A stretch of DNA of 45,989 bases, from the NCBI GenBank assembly GCA_020853895.1, contig JADYYB010000106.1, forward strand, positions 1-45,989, in the 5' to 3' direction. The DNA comes from Bauldia sp. (GTDB lineage: Bacteria; Pseudomonadota; Alphaproteobacteria; Rhizobiales; Kaistiaceae). A program made the position numbers and the translations under genes. This document shows positions 1-8,223 of this stretch, piece after piece (position 1 is the first letter of the stretch; each line of letters opens with the position of its first letter). The notes under the pieces were generated by a model. The model saw only the letters and a list, made by a program, of their open reading frames with translations. It made no database searches and was not told the origin of the DNA.

Positions 1-1057
1 GCCAGGAGGCGGTGAGGAGATCGCGGACGCCGGCCGGATCGTGGAGCACGATGCGTGCGCCCTTCACGCCGACGAAACGCTCGAGGCCGCTCGACAGCTG
101 GCCGCCGGGGGCCGAGCGGAAGCCGGGGCGGTGGCCCGCCACGTATTCCTCCGGCGTGCGGACGTCGAAGCGGAAGAGGCTGCGGGTGTGGTCGCCCTCG
201 AACCGCGAGAGCGCGGCGGCGTCGATCGTCCGCACGCCGGCCTTGGCGCCCAGCGCCTCGGCAAGCTTTCGCGCCCGCGCGAGCGCCTCGCCGGTGGGGA
301 GGGGAGCGGTGCGGCCTGGTCCGCGCTCGAGGTCATAGCCGGCGATCAGCCATTCCATCGTGCCGCCGGTCAGCGAGGCGACCGGATTGGGCACGCCGGC
401 ATTGATCAGCGACTGCGCGCCGAGGATGCTGCGCGTGCGGCCGGCGCAGTTGGCGACCAGAAGCGTATCGGGCTTGAGGTCGAGCGTGCCGAGACGGTGC
501 AGGATCTCGGCGCCGGGCGCGTTGATCGCGCCGGGGATGTGGAAGGCCTCGAACTCCTCGCGCGGGCGGGTGTCGAGGATGCGGATGTCGTCGCCGCGGT
601 CGAGCCGCTTCTTGAGGTTGATGGCGCTGATGTTCGGCGTGCCGAGCTCGTGCTCGACGACCTCGAAGAAGCCGATGCTCGGCACGTTGCGGCCCGTGAA
701 GAGCGTGTAGCCGGCATCGGCCCAAGCCTTGTTGCCGCCGATCAGGAGCCGCACGTCGGTGTAGCCAGCGGAGAGGAGGATGCGCGCGGCCTGCTCCGCC
801 TCGCCGTCGCCGGCGTCGGTGAGAACCACCTTGGTGCCGAGGAGCGGGACTAGCGTCCGCACCTGCAGCTCGATGCGCGAGAGCGGCAGGTGCGCGGCGT
901 AAAGGATATGCCCCGCCGCGTACGGCACCTCGTCCCGGAGGTCGAAGAAGGCGAACTCCTCGCCGCTGTCGAGCGCCGCCTTCACCTCGGCGACGGTGAC
1001 GTGGGATACGACGCCGAGCGAGCTCGCGGCACGGGGTACGCTGGTTTCGAGCGCCAT
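1..1057 (-). CDS. Multi-domain rhodanese (thiosulfate sulfurtransferase), 3' end outside window
   Basis: Predicted cytoplasmic sulfurtransferase that moves sulfane sulfur from thiosulfate or a persulfide to an acceptor. The frame is open from an ATG at 1057 to the window edge, giving about 352 residues. At least three rhodanese repeats follow one another (about 15-115, 140-230 and 265 onward). Only the second has a catalytic-type cysteine, Cys204 in VANCAGRTRS. The first has DAGDGE and the third HDPAGV at the equivalent loop, so both look inactive, a usual pattern in tandem rhodaneses. Four-domain proteins of this kind are about 530 residues, so roughly a third is missing. It starts 42 bases after the stop of the solute-binding protein and is probably co-transcribed with it. 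Assignment to the family is firm; the physiological sulfur donor is unknown. Confidence 0.9.
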   Translation of the reverse strand, partial: MALETSVPRAASSLGVVSHVTVAEVKAALDSGEEFAFFDLRDEVPYAAGHILYAAHLPLSRIELQVRTLVPLLGTKVVLTDAGDGEAEQAARILLSAGYTDVRLLIGGNKAWADAGYTLFTGRNVPSIGFFEVVEHELGTPNISAINLKKRLDRGDDIRILDTRPREEFEAFHIPGAINAPGAEILHRLGTLDLKPDTLLVANCAGRTRSILGAQSLINAGVPNPVASLTGGTMEWLIAGYDLERGPGRTAPLPTGEALARARKLAEALGAKAGVRTIDAAALSRFEGDHTRSLFRFDVRTPEEYVAGHRPGFRSAPGGQLSSGLERFVGVKGARIVLHDPAGVRDLLTASW

Positions 1058-1099
1058 CGCGGTCTCCGTTGTTTGGGTGGGATCGGTCCCGCGGACGCG

Positions 1100-2698
1100 C
1101 TAGGCGTCCACGAGATAGGTCGAGGCGTTGGAGCCCGAGGCGCCGGCCGAGGAGGAGATGTAGTCGCGGACATTGGCGCGCACGACGATCGGGTAGCGCG
1201 GCGAGATGATCGGGATGCGCACGATGTCGGTCTGCACGATCGTCTGGAACCGGTCGTAGAGCGCCTTCCGCTCGGCGCGGTCGGCGGTCACCGCGGCCTG
1301 CTCGAGGAGGGCGTCGACCTCGGGGTTGTTGTAGTTGGCGGCGTTCGAGAAGGCGACGCCGGGCTGGAAGTTCTTCGACCAGTAGAAGCGCTGGGCGCCG
1401 ATCGCCGGGTCGGGGCCGACGGTGGCGTGGTAGATGGCGGTGTCGAAGTCGCGCTGCGTATAGACGCGGTTCACGAACTGGCCGAAATCCTGGTTGCGGA
1501 TCTCGAGCTCGACGCCGATCCCGGCGAGCACGCTGCGGATATACTGCGCGACCTGGAGATGGGTGGCGTTGTTGGCCGCGTAGTCGTTGAAGAGGCGGAG
1601 CCGGACGCCGTCCGAACCGCGGCGATAGCCGGCCTCTTCGAGGATCGCCTCGGCGCGGGCCGGGTCGAAGGGATAGGTCGGAACGTTCGGGTTGTGCCAT
1701 TCCGGGAGGCCGGGCGGGACCGGGGTCTCGGTCGGCGTGGCGTAGCCGAAATAGAGGTTCTGCTGGATGAAGTCGCGGTCGATGGCGTGCGCGAAGGCCT
1801 CGCGGAGCCGCCGGTCGTGGAAGCGCTCGCGGTCGAGGTTGAACTCGAGCACCACCGCGCCCACCGAGTAGCGGCTGCCGCGCGGGTCGTCGATCACCTG
1901 CAGCTCGGCGTTCTGCGCGAGACGCCCGACATTGCTGAGCGGGATGAAGTTGGAGGCGTGGATCGAGTCGGCCTCGAGCGCTGCGCTGTTGGTGGCCGGA
2001 TCCGGGAGCGTGCGGATGATCAGCTGGTCGACATAAGGCTTGTCCTTGTCCCAATACTGGGCGTTCCGCTCGAGCGCGATATGGCTGCCGCGCTCCCACT
2101 CGACGAAGCGGAACGGCCCGGTGCCGATCGGCTCGTTGTTGCGCGGGGCGATCGCAAGGTCGCCTTCGGCCGGATAGGTGTGGCGGGCGAGGACCGGCGA
2201 CTCGTGGGCGATGAGGCCGGCGAGGATGAACTCGGTCGGCTGCGAGAGCTTGAAGACGATGGTGTGGTCGTCGGGGATCTCGGTCGCCGTCACGTTGGCG
2301 AAGGTCGCCCGGCCGCGGGCGTGATACTGCTTCCAGACGCTGAGCGAGAACTCCACGTCGTCGGCGGTGAACGGCTCGCCGTCGTGCCAGACGACGTCGC
2401 GGCGGAGGCGGAAGGTGTAGCCGAGGCCGTCCGGGCTGACCTCCCAGGACTCGGCAAGCGCCGGCGTGGCGTTGCCCTCGAGGTCGATGTCGACGAGGCC
2501 GTCGAAGAGCTTGGCGGTCGGCGGGCCGGCCTGGGTGGTGAAGGCCCCGACCAGGTGGACCGGCTCGACGCTGTTGGCGACGAAGAGCGTTCCGCCCCGG
2601 ACGACGTCGCCTTCCGCCGCCCAGAGGCGGCCGGGAAGGGCGGCGATACCGGCGGCGGTGAGGGACCCGACAAGAACCTCGCGACGGCTGATGGACAT
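1100..2698 (-). CDS. ABC transporter substrate-binding protein, family 5 (peptide/nickel type), Tat-exported
   Basis: Periplasmic solute-binding protein of 532 residues, the normal size for SBP family 5 (DppA/OppA/NikA-like). The N-terminus has a twin-arginine signal (SRREVL at residues 4-9) followed by a hydrophobic stretch and an Ala-rich cleavage region near residue 28. The family signature around residues 92-112 (LGYTFRLRRDVVWHDGEPF) is clear. No permease or ATPase of the family-5 type lies in the window, so the partner transporter is elsewhere or the protein acts as an orphan. The gene is divergent from the SfnG-like monooxygenase and followed by a rhodanese, so a sulfur-containing ligand (for example a glutathione-like peptide or organosulfur compound) is an inference from context. 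A GTCTAT palindrome at 2743-2763 lies in its upstream region. Confidence 0.9.
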   Translation of the reverse strand: MSISRREVLVGSLTAAGIAALPGRLWAAEGDVVRGGTLFVANSVEPVHLVGAFTTQAGPPTAKLFDGLVDIDLEGNATPALAESWEVSPDGLGYTFRLRRDVVWHDGEPFTADDVEFSLSVWKQYHARGRATFANVTATEIPDDHTIVFKLSQPTEFILAGLIAHESPVLARHTYPAEGDLAIAPRNNEPIGTGPFRFVEWERGSHIALERNAQYWDKDKPYVDQLIIRTLPDPATNSAALEADSIHASNFIPLSNVGRLAQNAELQVIDDPRGSRYSVGAVVLEFNLDRERFHDRRLREAFAHAIDRDFIQQNLYFGYATPTETPVPPGLPEWHNPNVPTYPFDPARAEAILEEAGYRRGSDGVRLRLFNDYAANNATHLQVAQYIRSVLAGIGVELEIRNQDFGQFVNRVYTQRDFDTAIYHATVGPDPAIGAQRFYWSKNFQPGVAFSNAANYNNPEVDALLEQAAVTADRAERKALYDRFQTIVQTDIVRIPIISPRYPIVVRANVRDYISSSAGASGSNASTYLVDA

Positions 2699-2742
2699 GC
2701 TCGAACTCCGATGACTGACTGTTCCGGACCGTAAGGCACATT

Positions 2743-2763
2743 TAGTCTATCAGCTAGATAGAT
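2743..2763. promoter_or_regulatory. Candidate operator between the divergent SBP and monooxygenase genes
   Basis: An AT-rich island in GC-rich DNA. It contains a perfect 6-bp inverted repeat, TCTATC (2746-2751) and GATAGA (2757-2762), separated by 5 bases and preceded by TAG. It lies 45 bp from the 2698 start codon and about 73 bp from the 2836 start codon, so one site could control both directions. It resembles sites at 6021, 6085 and 8251. The Rrf2-family protein encoded at 7635 is the obvious candidate binder, but that is inference. Confidence 0.5.
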
Positions 2764-2835
2764 TTTTCTCTTGCGATCGCTCTTGGCGAAATGTCAGATG
2801 CCTTTCTTCGCGCGTCGCACGGAAGAGGCAGGCCA

Positions 2836-4005
2836 ATGTCGCTGCTGGAATCAGTTCACACTGGATCGGCCGGTCCCGATGCCGATACGCGCCACAGGCA
2901 GCCGCCGTCGCCGCTCGACTTCCCCGACAGCCCGGCGAGCCGCGCCTTCCGCCAGCCGCTCGCGCTCGGCCTCTTCCTCGACCTCTATCAGCGCCCCTCG
3001 CGCGCCGGCCATGCCGACGCCGACTGGACCTTCGAGAGCAATCTCCGGCTGGTGCAGCGGGCGGAGGCGCTGGGTTTCGACCTCGCCTTCAGCCGCATGC
3101 AATGGCTGCCGAAGGAGGGCAACCATGTCTCGCTCGACTCGTTCGTGACGCTGGCGGCGCTCGCGCCGGTGACGAAGTCGATGCTGCTGATCTCGAGCAT
3201 CCACGTCCTTTACGGGCCGTGGCATCCGCTGCATCTGGCCAAGTTCGGGGCGACGCTCGACCACATCACCGGCGGGCGCTGGGGCATCAACATCCTCACC
3301 GGCCATCGCGCGGTCGAGCACGAGATGTTCGGCTGGTCGCAGATCGAGCACGACCGGCGCTACGAGCTCGCTTCCGAGCTGTTCGACGCCCTCGGCCTTC
3401 TCTGGAACTCGGACGAGAACATCGACTTCAAGGGCAAGTCGAGCTGGGAGATCCGGCAGGGCTTCATCACGCCGAAGCCAAAATACGGCCGCCCGGTGCT
3501 GGTCACCGCGACGGGCTCGGACGCCGGCATCGCCTTCGCGGCGCGCTATTCGGACCTCGTCTTCGTCACCAGCCCGGGCGGGGCGGTGATGGAGAACGCG
3601 CTGGCGACGCTTCCCGCCCACACCGCGCGCATCAAGCGCGAGGCGGCGGAGCAGGGGCGGCAGCTCCGCGTCCTCATCAACCCGATCATCGTCAGCCGCG
3701 AGACCGAGGCCGAAGCGCAGGCCTATGCCGACTCGATCACCGCCGCGCACCAGCCGCGCAAGGAATTCGCGAGCGACGCCCATGCGTGGCGCGTGCGCAA
3801 GGACAAGACCGTCAACCAGGGCCGGAAGCTCGGCGGCAATATCGAGATCGTCGGCACGCCCGAGCAGGTCGTCGACCAGCTCGTCGCGCTCAAGAAGGCC
3901 GGGCTCGACGGGATCCAGATCGGCTTCCACGACTGGGGGCCGGACATCGAGTTCTTCGGCGAGCGCATCCTGCCGCTGCTCAAGCAGGCCGGGCTGAGGC
4001 TCTGA
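2836..4005 (+). CDS. LLM-class flavin-dependent monooxygenase, SfnG-like
   Basis: A luciferase-like (bacterial LLM) TIM-barrel enzyme of 389 residues that uses FMNH2 and O2, probably to cleave a C-S bond. The core LGLFLDLYQ, the WGINILTGHRAVEHEMFG segment and the PVLVTATGSDAGIAFAARY phosphate-binding region match the dimethylsulfone monooxygenase/SsuD/RutA branch. The ATG at 2836 is chosen over an in-frame ATG 45 bases upstream because it has AGAGG at a good distance. It heads a two-gene unit with the acyl-CoA-dehydrogenase-fold enzyme at 4023, separated by 17 bases, and faces a flavin reductase gene. This SfnG-SfnB-reductase arrangement is typical of organosulfur use under sulfate limitation. 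The substrate could also be another sulfone or sulfonate. Confidence 0.88.
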   Translation: MSLLESVHTGSAGPDADTRHRQPPSPLDFPDSPASRAFRQPLALGLFLDLYQRPSRAGHADADWTFESNLRLVQRAEALGFDLAFSRMQWLPKEGNHVSLDSFVTLAALAPVTKSMLLISSIHVLYGPWHPLHLAKFGATLDHITGGRWGINILTGHRAVEHEMFGWSQIEHDRRYELASELFDALGLLWNSDENIDFKGKSSWEIRQGFITPKPKYGRPVLVTATGSDAGIAFAARYSDLVFVTSPGGAVMENALATLPAHTARIKREAAEQGRQLRVLINPIIVSRETEAEAQAYADSITAAHQPRKEFASDAHAWRVRKDKTVNQGRKLGGNIEIVGTPEQVVDQLVALKKAGLDGIQIGFHDWGPDIEFFGERILPLLKQAGLRL

Positions 4006-4022
4006 CGAGGAGACGACCGACC

Positions 4023-5240
4023 ATGAACCAGATCACCTCAGCCGTAGCCGCCGACGAGCCGGTGACGCCGGGCTCGCCCCGCCTCGAGCCGCTCTACGCG
4101 CTGATCGCCGAGGGCTCGGCCGCGCGCGACCGCGAGCGCATCCATCCCTATGCCGAGATCGACCTCATCCGCGCCGCGCGGCTCGGCGCCATCCGCCTGC
4201 CGAAGGAAGCCGGCGGGGGAGGGGCGAGCTTCCGTCAGCTCTTCGAGATCGTGATCCGGCTGGGCGAAGCGGACTCCAACGTCGCCCACATCCTCCGCAA
4301 CCATTTCGCCTTCGTCGAGCGCTTCGCGCAGGACACCCCGGACGAGAAGCATCTGCGGTGGCAGCGCGCCGTCGCCAGCGGGGCGATCGTCGGCCTCGCC
4401 AACACCGAGCTCGACCGGGTGAAGAACGGCCGCGAGTCGGCGACGATCCTTCGTCGCGAGGGCGAGGGCTACCGCATGACCGGCACCAAGTATTACAGCA
4501 CCGGCTGCCTTTACGCCGACCTCATCATCGTGCGCGCCAAGGACGAGAGCGGCAGCCAGGTCTCGGTGGTGATCCCCGCCGACCGGGAGGGCGTGAGCCT
4601 CCTCGACGACTGGGACGGAGCGGGCCAGCGGCTCACCGGGACCGGCACGACGCTCCTCGACAACGTGCGCGTCGAGGCGGACGAGGTGGTGTTCGACAGC
4701 GCGGGCGCGAACTACCAGCTGCCGCATCCGAGCACGCTGCCGCAGCTTCTTCTCACGGCGATCAACGCCGGCATCCTCCGCGCCATCCTCCGCGACGCCA
4801 AGGCGCTGGTCGGGAAGCGGCGGAAGGGGTTCCACCACGCGCCGTCCGAGAAGCCGGCCGACGATCCGCTCAACCAGCTGATCGTCGGGACGATGTCGGT
4901 CCAGGCCTTCGCCGCCGAGTCGGTGGTGCTCGCCGCGGCCGACGCGCAGGACCGGCTCTACGAGGCGCGGAAGGGAGGCGGGCCGGAGCCCGAGCTCGCG
5001 CAGGCGGGCGCGCTTCTCGCAGCCAAGGCGAAGGTGCTGGTCGACGAGCTGGTGCAGAAGGCGGGCGGGGCGATCTTCGACATCGGCGGCGCCTCCTCGA
5101 CGGAGAGATCGTACAATCTCGACCGGCACTGGCGGAACGCCCGCACCATCGCCTCGCACAACCCCGCGCACCTCAAGGCGCGGGTGATCGGCGACCTCGA
5201 GATCAACGGGAAGCAGCTGCCCTCGGCGTCCTTCTTCTAG
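4023..5240 (+). CDS. Acyl-CoA dehydrogenase-fold monooxygenase, SfnB/DszC-like
   Basis: Flavin-dependent enzyme of 405 residues with the three-part acyl-CoA dehydrogenase fold: a helical N-domain (about 15-125), a beta domain with the GTKYYSTG segment (about 155-245), and a helical C-domain ending in a NPAHLKARVIGDLEI tail. Members close to SfnB and DszC act as FMNH2-dependent oxygenases on sulfur compounds rather than on acyl-CoA. The local company (SfnG-like monooxygenase directly upstream, flavin reductase downstream on the other strand) supports that reading. The ATG at 4023 has GAGGAG upstream at good spacing; the same frame is open much further 5' only because it overlaps the preceding gene. 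Family firm, substrate inferred. Confidence 0.88.
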   Translation: MNQITSAVAADEPVTPGSPRLEPLYALIAEGSAARDRERIHPYAEIDLIRAARLGAIRLPKEAGGGGASFRQLFEIVIRLGEADSNVAHILRNHFAFVERFAQDTPDEKHLRWQRAVASGAIVGLANTELDRVKNGRESATILRREGEGYRMTGTKYYSTGCLYADLIIVRAKDESGSQVSVVIPADREGVSLLDDWDGAGQRLTGTGTTLLDNVRVEADEVVFDSAGANYQLPHPSTLPQLLLTAINAGILRAILRDAKALVGKRRKGFHHAPSEKPADDPLNQLIVGTMSVQAFAAESVVLAAADAQDRLYEARKGGGPEPELAQAGALLAAKAKVLVDELVQKAGGAIFDIGGASSTERSYNLDRHWRNARTIASHNPAHLKARVIGDLEINGKQLPSASFF

Positions 5241-5276
5241 TCGGCGGCGAATCTCCGCGCCGTCGCGCCATCCCCC

Positions 5277-5445
5277 TTAACCTCCCCCTTGCGGGGAGGT
5301 CGAAATCGCGCAGCGATTTCGGGAGGGGGTAGGTCCCGGGCGCACGACGGAAGAACGAAGGACGCGGGCTTCGCCCGCTACCCCCTCCCGAAGCCGTTCG
5401 GCCAAGGCCTCACGCCTTCGACCTCCCCGCAAGGGGGAGGTTAAG
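5277..5445. repeat. Fold-back intergenic repeat, family A, copy 1
   Basis: About 169 bp bounded by 29-bp perfect inverted repeats beginning CTTAACCTCCCCC and ending GGGGGAGGTTAAG; each arm is itself a hairpin (CCTCCCC...GGGGAGG). Further in are a second mirrored pair (CGGGAGGGGGTAG / CTACCCCCTCCCG) and a central GCGGGC-TTC-GCCCGC hairpin. It lies between convergent genes. Similar copies are at 17444, 33115 and, divergent, 44562. No open frame or transposase is inside. Confidence 0.9.
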
Positions 5446-5471
5446 GCCTTGGGGGAGCCAATCCCGTTGCG

Positions 5472-5996
5472 TCAGCGGGTCAGCCGGCCGAAATCGCCGC
5501 GCCAGTAGAGGAGCGGGTCGCCGCCATCGGGCGCATGCACCGCCTTCACCCGGCCGAGGATGATCGAGTGGGTGGCGCGGTCGATGCTCTCGTCGACCTC
5601 GCAGTCGATGCCGATGATCGCGTCGGCGAGGATCAGCGCGCCGGTCGAGAGGCTCAGCCAGTCGGCATTGGCGTAGCGGTCGGGGCCCTTGATGCCGTCG
5701 CGGCCGGCGAACTGGTTGGCGACGTGCTCGTGGTGGCTGGCGAGGACGTTGACGCCGAAATGGCGGTATCTCTGGATCAGCGGCCAGGTCGAGGAGGAGC
5801 GGTTGACGCAGACCAGCACGGTCGGCGGCTCGAGGCAGACCGAGACGACCGAGGTCGCGGTCAGGCCCGAGCGGTCGTCGCCCGCGCCGGCGGTGATGAC
5901 GGTGACCCCGCCGGCGACCGAGCGCATCGCCGCCCGGAAGGACTCGGCGGATGCGAGGGCCGCCGGATCTGCCTCGACTCTTCCATGCGCTGACAT
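5472..5996 (-). CDS. Flavin reductase (FMN reductase-like domain)
   Basis: A 174-residue flavin reductase of the HpaC/NtaB/ActVB type, which uses NAD(P)H to make free FMNH2 for two-component monooxygenases. The family pattern is clear: FRAAMRSVAGGVTVIT near residues 20-35, GLTATSVVSVCLEPPTVLVCVN around 44-65, and FGVNVLASHHEHVANQFAG around 84-102. It is convergent with the SfnG-like/SfnB-like pair and is the only reductase in the sulfur locus, so it likely feeds FMNH2 both to the 2836 enzyme and to SsuD at 9316 (no ssuE is present). Palindromic sites at 6021 and 6085 lie between it and the divergent gene at 6152, pointing to shared control. Confidence 0.9.
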   Translation of the reverse strand: MSAHGRVEADPAALASAESFRAAMRSVAGGVTVITAGAGDDRSGLTATSVVSVCLEPPTVLVCVNRSSSTWPLIQRYRHFGVNVLASHHEHVANQFAGRDGIKGPDRYANADWLSLSTGALILADAIIGIDCEVDESIDRATHSIILGRVKAVHAPDGGDPLLYWRGDFGRLTR

Positions 5997-6020
5997 CGTC
6001 GGCCCTCGGTTCGGGCGAAT

Positions 6021-6048
6021 GGTCTATCAATTTGGCAGACTATTGACC
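6021..6048. promoter_or_regulatory. Candidate operator upstream of the flavin reductase
   Basis: A 28-bp AT-rich imperfect palindrome bounded by GGTC and GACC and containing GTCTAT and, on the same strand, AGACTAT. It is 25 bp upstream of the flavin reductase start codon. It shares the GTCTA half-site with the elements at 2743 and 8251. Confidence 0.45.
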
Positions 6049-6084
6049 ACCCCGCCCCGCCGGGCGCCGCGATGAGATCGACAA

Positions 6085-6103
6085 TTTCTATAGACAATAG
6101 GAC
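6085..6103. promoter_or_regulatory. Candidate operator upstream of the FAD/NAD(P)-binding gene
   Basis: AT-rich segment with the perfect 8-bp palindrome TCTATAGA (6087-6094) followed by CAATAGGACC. The string ATAGACAATA (6090-6099) occurs again, on the other strand, at 25078-25087. The site is about 50 bp upstream of the GTG at 6152 and may overlap its promoter; TATAGA resembles a -10 element, but no good -35 is evident. Confidence 0.4.
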
Positions 6104-6151
6104 CATTTTTGGAGACATTGATTCTCCGGTAGCGGCGACGCGGCGAAGGAC

Positions 6152-7609
6152 GTGGCTTCGAGGACGCGAAAAACAGAAAGAGAGTTCCTGCGCCCGCTGC
6201 GGGTGGCGATCGTGGGGGCCGGCTTCACCGGGACGGTCCTCGCGGTGAACCTCCTCGAGCAGCTGACGCGGCCCGCCATGATCATGCTGTTCGACGCAAC
6301 GGGGAGTTTCGGCCCCGGCCTTGCCTACGGGACCTCCCATCCGCTGCATCTGATGAACGTGCCGGCGGACGCGGCGAGCGCCCGCGAGGACCGGCCGGAC
6401 GATTTTCGCGGCTGGATGGCGGCCGCGGAAGGCGCGGACGAGGGCTCGGCCTACGCCTCGCGGGCCGATTTCGGGCGCTACCTCCGGGAGCTTCTCGACC
6501 GCGCCGCGAGCCGCTCCGACATCGCGCTCGGGCGCGTCGCGGAGGAGGTGATCGGCGTCGAGCGCGGCGAGGAACGCTTCTCCGTGCGGCTCGCCTCGGG
6601 GACCGCGATCGAGTTCGATTGCGTGGCGCTCTGCGTCGGGCACGGCATTCCGCGTGCCGACGGGCGCACAAGGCGGATCATCCGCCAGCCCTGGGCCGGC
6701 GACTGGATCTCGCGCGTCGCGCCCGACGAGACGGTGGTGTTCAAGGGCTCCGGCCTGACCATGGTCGACCACGTGCTGCAGCTCGTCGCGGCCGGCCACC
6801 GCGGGAGGCTGCTGGCGGTTTCCCGGCACGGGCTCCTGCCGCAGCGCCACCGCCTCGCGCGCGAGCCGAGCCTGCCGCATCCCGGTCCGGCCCTGGCTGG
6901 CGCCGGGCTCCGGCGCTGGGTGAGCGAGGTCCGCGCCGCGGTCCGCGAGCACCAGGCGGCGGGCGGTGACTGGCGCGACGTGATCGACGCTCTCCGCCCG
7001 GCGACGCAGAGCCTGTGGCGCACGCTGAGCGAAGAGGACCGCGCGCGCTTCCTCCGCCATCTCCGTCCCTATTGGGATACGCACCGGCACCGGATGGCGC
7101 CGGAGGTGTGGAACGAGATGGCGCGGCTTTGCCGCGACGGCCGGTTCGGGGTCGAGGCAGCGCGCATCGAGTCGGCCGTGCAGCGCGAGGGCGAGGTCGC
7201 TCTTGCGATCCGGAAGCGCGGGGCGCATCTCACGGAAGAGCTTTCCGCGGGCTGGCTGATCGACTGCACCGGGACCGACGACGCGCTTCGGACGACGCCC
7301 CTGGCCTGGGGGCTTCTCTCGGCCAGCCTCGCCCGGCGCGAGAACGGGCGGATCGCGTTCTCCGTGGCGCCGGACGCCTCGCTGATCGACGGGGAGGGGA
7401 CGCCCGTTCCGGGCCTCTACGCGCCCGGTCCGATCGGCCGCGACAGCCTCTGGGAGATCACCGCCATTCGCGAGATCCGCGCGCAATGCGCGAGGCTCGC
7501 AGCGGCGATCGCCGATCGCGCGGCGGCGATTCCGGTGCAGAAGAAATCGAAACAGTTCCGGCGTATGGTCGCGCCGGGCACCCCTTCAGAGCATCTCCGG
7601 CGCCACTAG
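6152..7609 (+). CDS. FAD/NAD(P)-binding protein (NAD_binding_9 / HpyO-YdhS-like)
   Basis: A 485-residue flavoprotein with a Rossmann dinucleotide-binding motif VGAGFTG at residues 21-27 and the family-typical GPGLAYGTSHPLHLMNVPA segment near residue 50. This is the FAD/NAD(P)-binding family that includes HpyO-type FAD-dependent hydroxylases and E. coli YdhS; most members have no known reaction. The start is taken as the GTG at 6152; AAGGA lies only one base upstream, so the true start could be slightly later. It ends 25 bases before the Rrf2 regulator gene, so the two are probably one transcript. Its place in a sulfur-starvation locus suggests a redox step in organosulfur use, but nothing in the sequence fixes the substrate. 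Confidence 0.82.
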   Translation: MASRTRKTEREFLRPLRVAIVGAGFTGTVLAVNLLEQLTRPAMIMLFDATGSFGPGLAYGTSHPLHLMNVPADAASAREDRPDDFRGWMAAAEGADEGSAYASRADFGRYLRELLDRAASRSDIALGRVAEEVIGVERGEERFSVRLASGTAIEFDCVALCVGHGIPRADGRTRRIIRQPWAGDWISRVAPDETVVFKGSGLTMVDHVLQLVAAGHRGRLLAVSRHGLLPQRHRLAREPSLPHPGPALAGAGLRRWVSEVRAAVREHQAAGGDWRDVIDALRPATQSLWRTLSEEDRARFLRHLRPYWDTHRHRMAPEVWNEMARLCRDGRFGVEAARIESAVQREGEVALAIRKRGAHLTEELSAGWLIDCTGTDDALRTTPLAWGLLSASLARRENGRIAFSVAPDASLIDGEGTPVPGLYAPGPIGRDSLWEITAIREIRAQCARLAAAIADRAAAIPVQKKSKQFRRMVAPGTPSEHLRRH

Positions 7610-7634
7610 CGCCTTCGACAGAAATCCAGACAAC

Positions 7635-8129
7635 ATGCTGAGCAACAAAGGGAAATACGGCCTCAAGGCACTCGTGCACCTGGCCGGCCTCCGGCCCGAC
7701 GAGGTCGGCCTCGGGGTCGAGATCGCCGCCGAGAACAATATTCCGAAGAAATTCCTCGACGCGATCCTCAACGACCTCAAGGTCGCCGGCCTCGTCCGTA
7801 CCAAGCGCGGGCCGGGCGGGGGCTACGCGCTGGCCCGGCCGCCCGAGGAGATCATGGTCGGCCAGGCGATCCGCGTCCTCGACGGGTTCCTCGCGCCGAT
7901 CGCCTGCGCCAGCCGCAACTACTACCAGCCCTGCGCCGACTGCGACGACGTCGCCGGCTGCTCGGTGCGCTTCGTGATGCTGCAGGCGCGCGACGCGATG
8001 GCCGAGATCCTCGACCATACCTCACTCGCCGAGATGCGCCGCAGCGAGGGCTCGAAGGCCCATCGCGCGCCGACGGTCGTCGAGCGTCCGCGAACGCGCG
8101 CCCGGCCGAAGGTCAAGGCGGCGCAATAG
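7635..8129 (+). CDS. Rrf2-family transcriptional regulator with four C-terminal-half cysteines
   Basis: Winged-helix regulator of 164 residues. It opens with LSNKGKYGLKALVHLAG and has the recognition segment IPKKFLDAILNDLKVAGLV and the RGPGGGYALARP wing, all classic for Rrf2/IscR/CymR proteins. Cys91, Cys100, Cys103 and Cys109 occupy the loop that binds an iron-sulfur cluster in IscR and NsrR, so a cluster or thiol sensor is possible; CymR, the cysteine regulator, lacks these. A lysine/arginine-rich tail ends the protein. It sits between the FAD/NAD(P) gene and the divergently spaced ssu promoter (155 bp), and AT-rich palindromes recur in the neighbouring promoters, so local control of sulfur genes is the likely role. 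Confidence 0.9.
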   Translation: MLSNKGKYGLKALVHLAGLRPDEVGLGVEIAAENNIPKKFLDAILNDLKVAGLVRTKRGPGGGYALARPPEEIMVGQAIRVLDGFLAPIACASRNYYQPCADCDDVAGCSVRFVMLQARDAMAEILDHTSLAEMRRSEGSKAHRAPTVVERPRTRARPKVKAAQ

Positions 8130-8223
8130 GGAATTTTGATCTCGCGCCGCCCCGCGTGGCCGTGACGATTTTCCAGGCTTGGCTCCCGCCGCGACACTCG
8201 CGCAGCGAATTGCATCCGCTCCG

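Noticed and set aside
890..2734. A 614-residue plus-strand frame opposite the SBP gene
   Set aside because: Antisense shadow of the binding-protein gene with no recognisable domain.
333..2741. An 802-residue minus-strand frame across the SBP and rhodanese genes
   Set aside because: The product is Arg/Pro/Gly-rich noise; the neighbouring frame encodes the recognisable binding protein, and another encodes the rhodanese.
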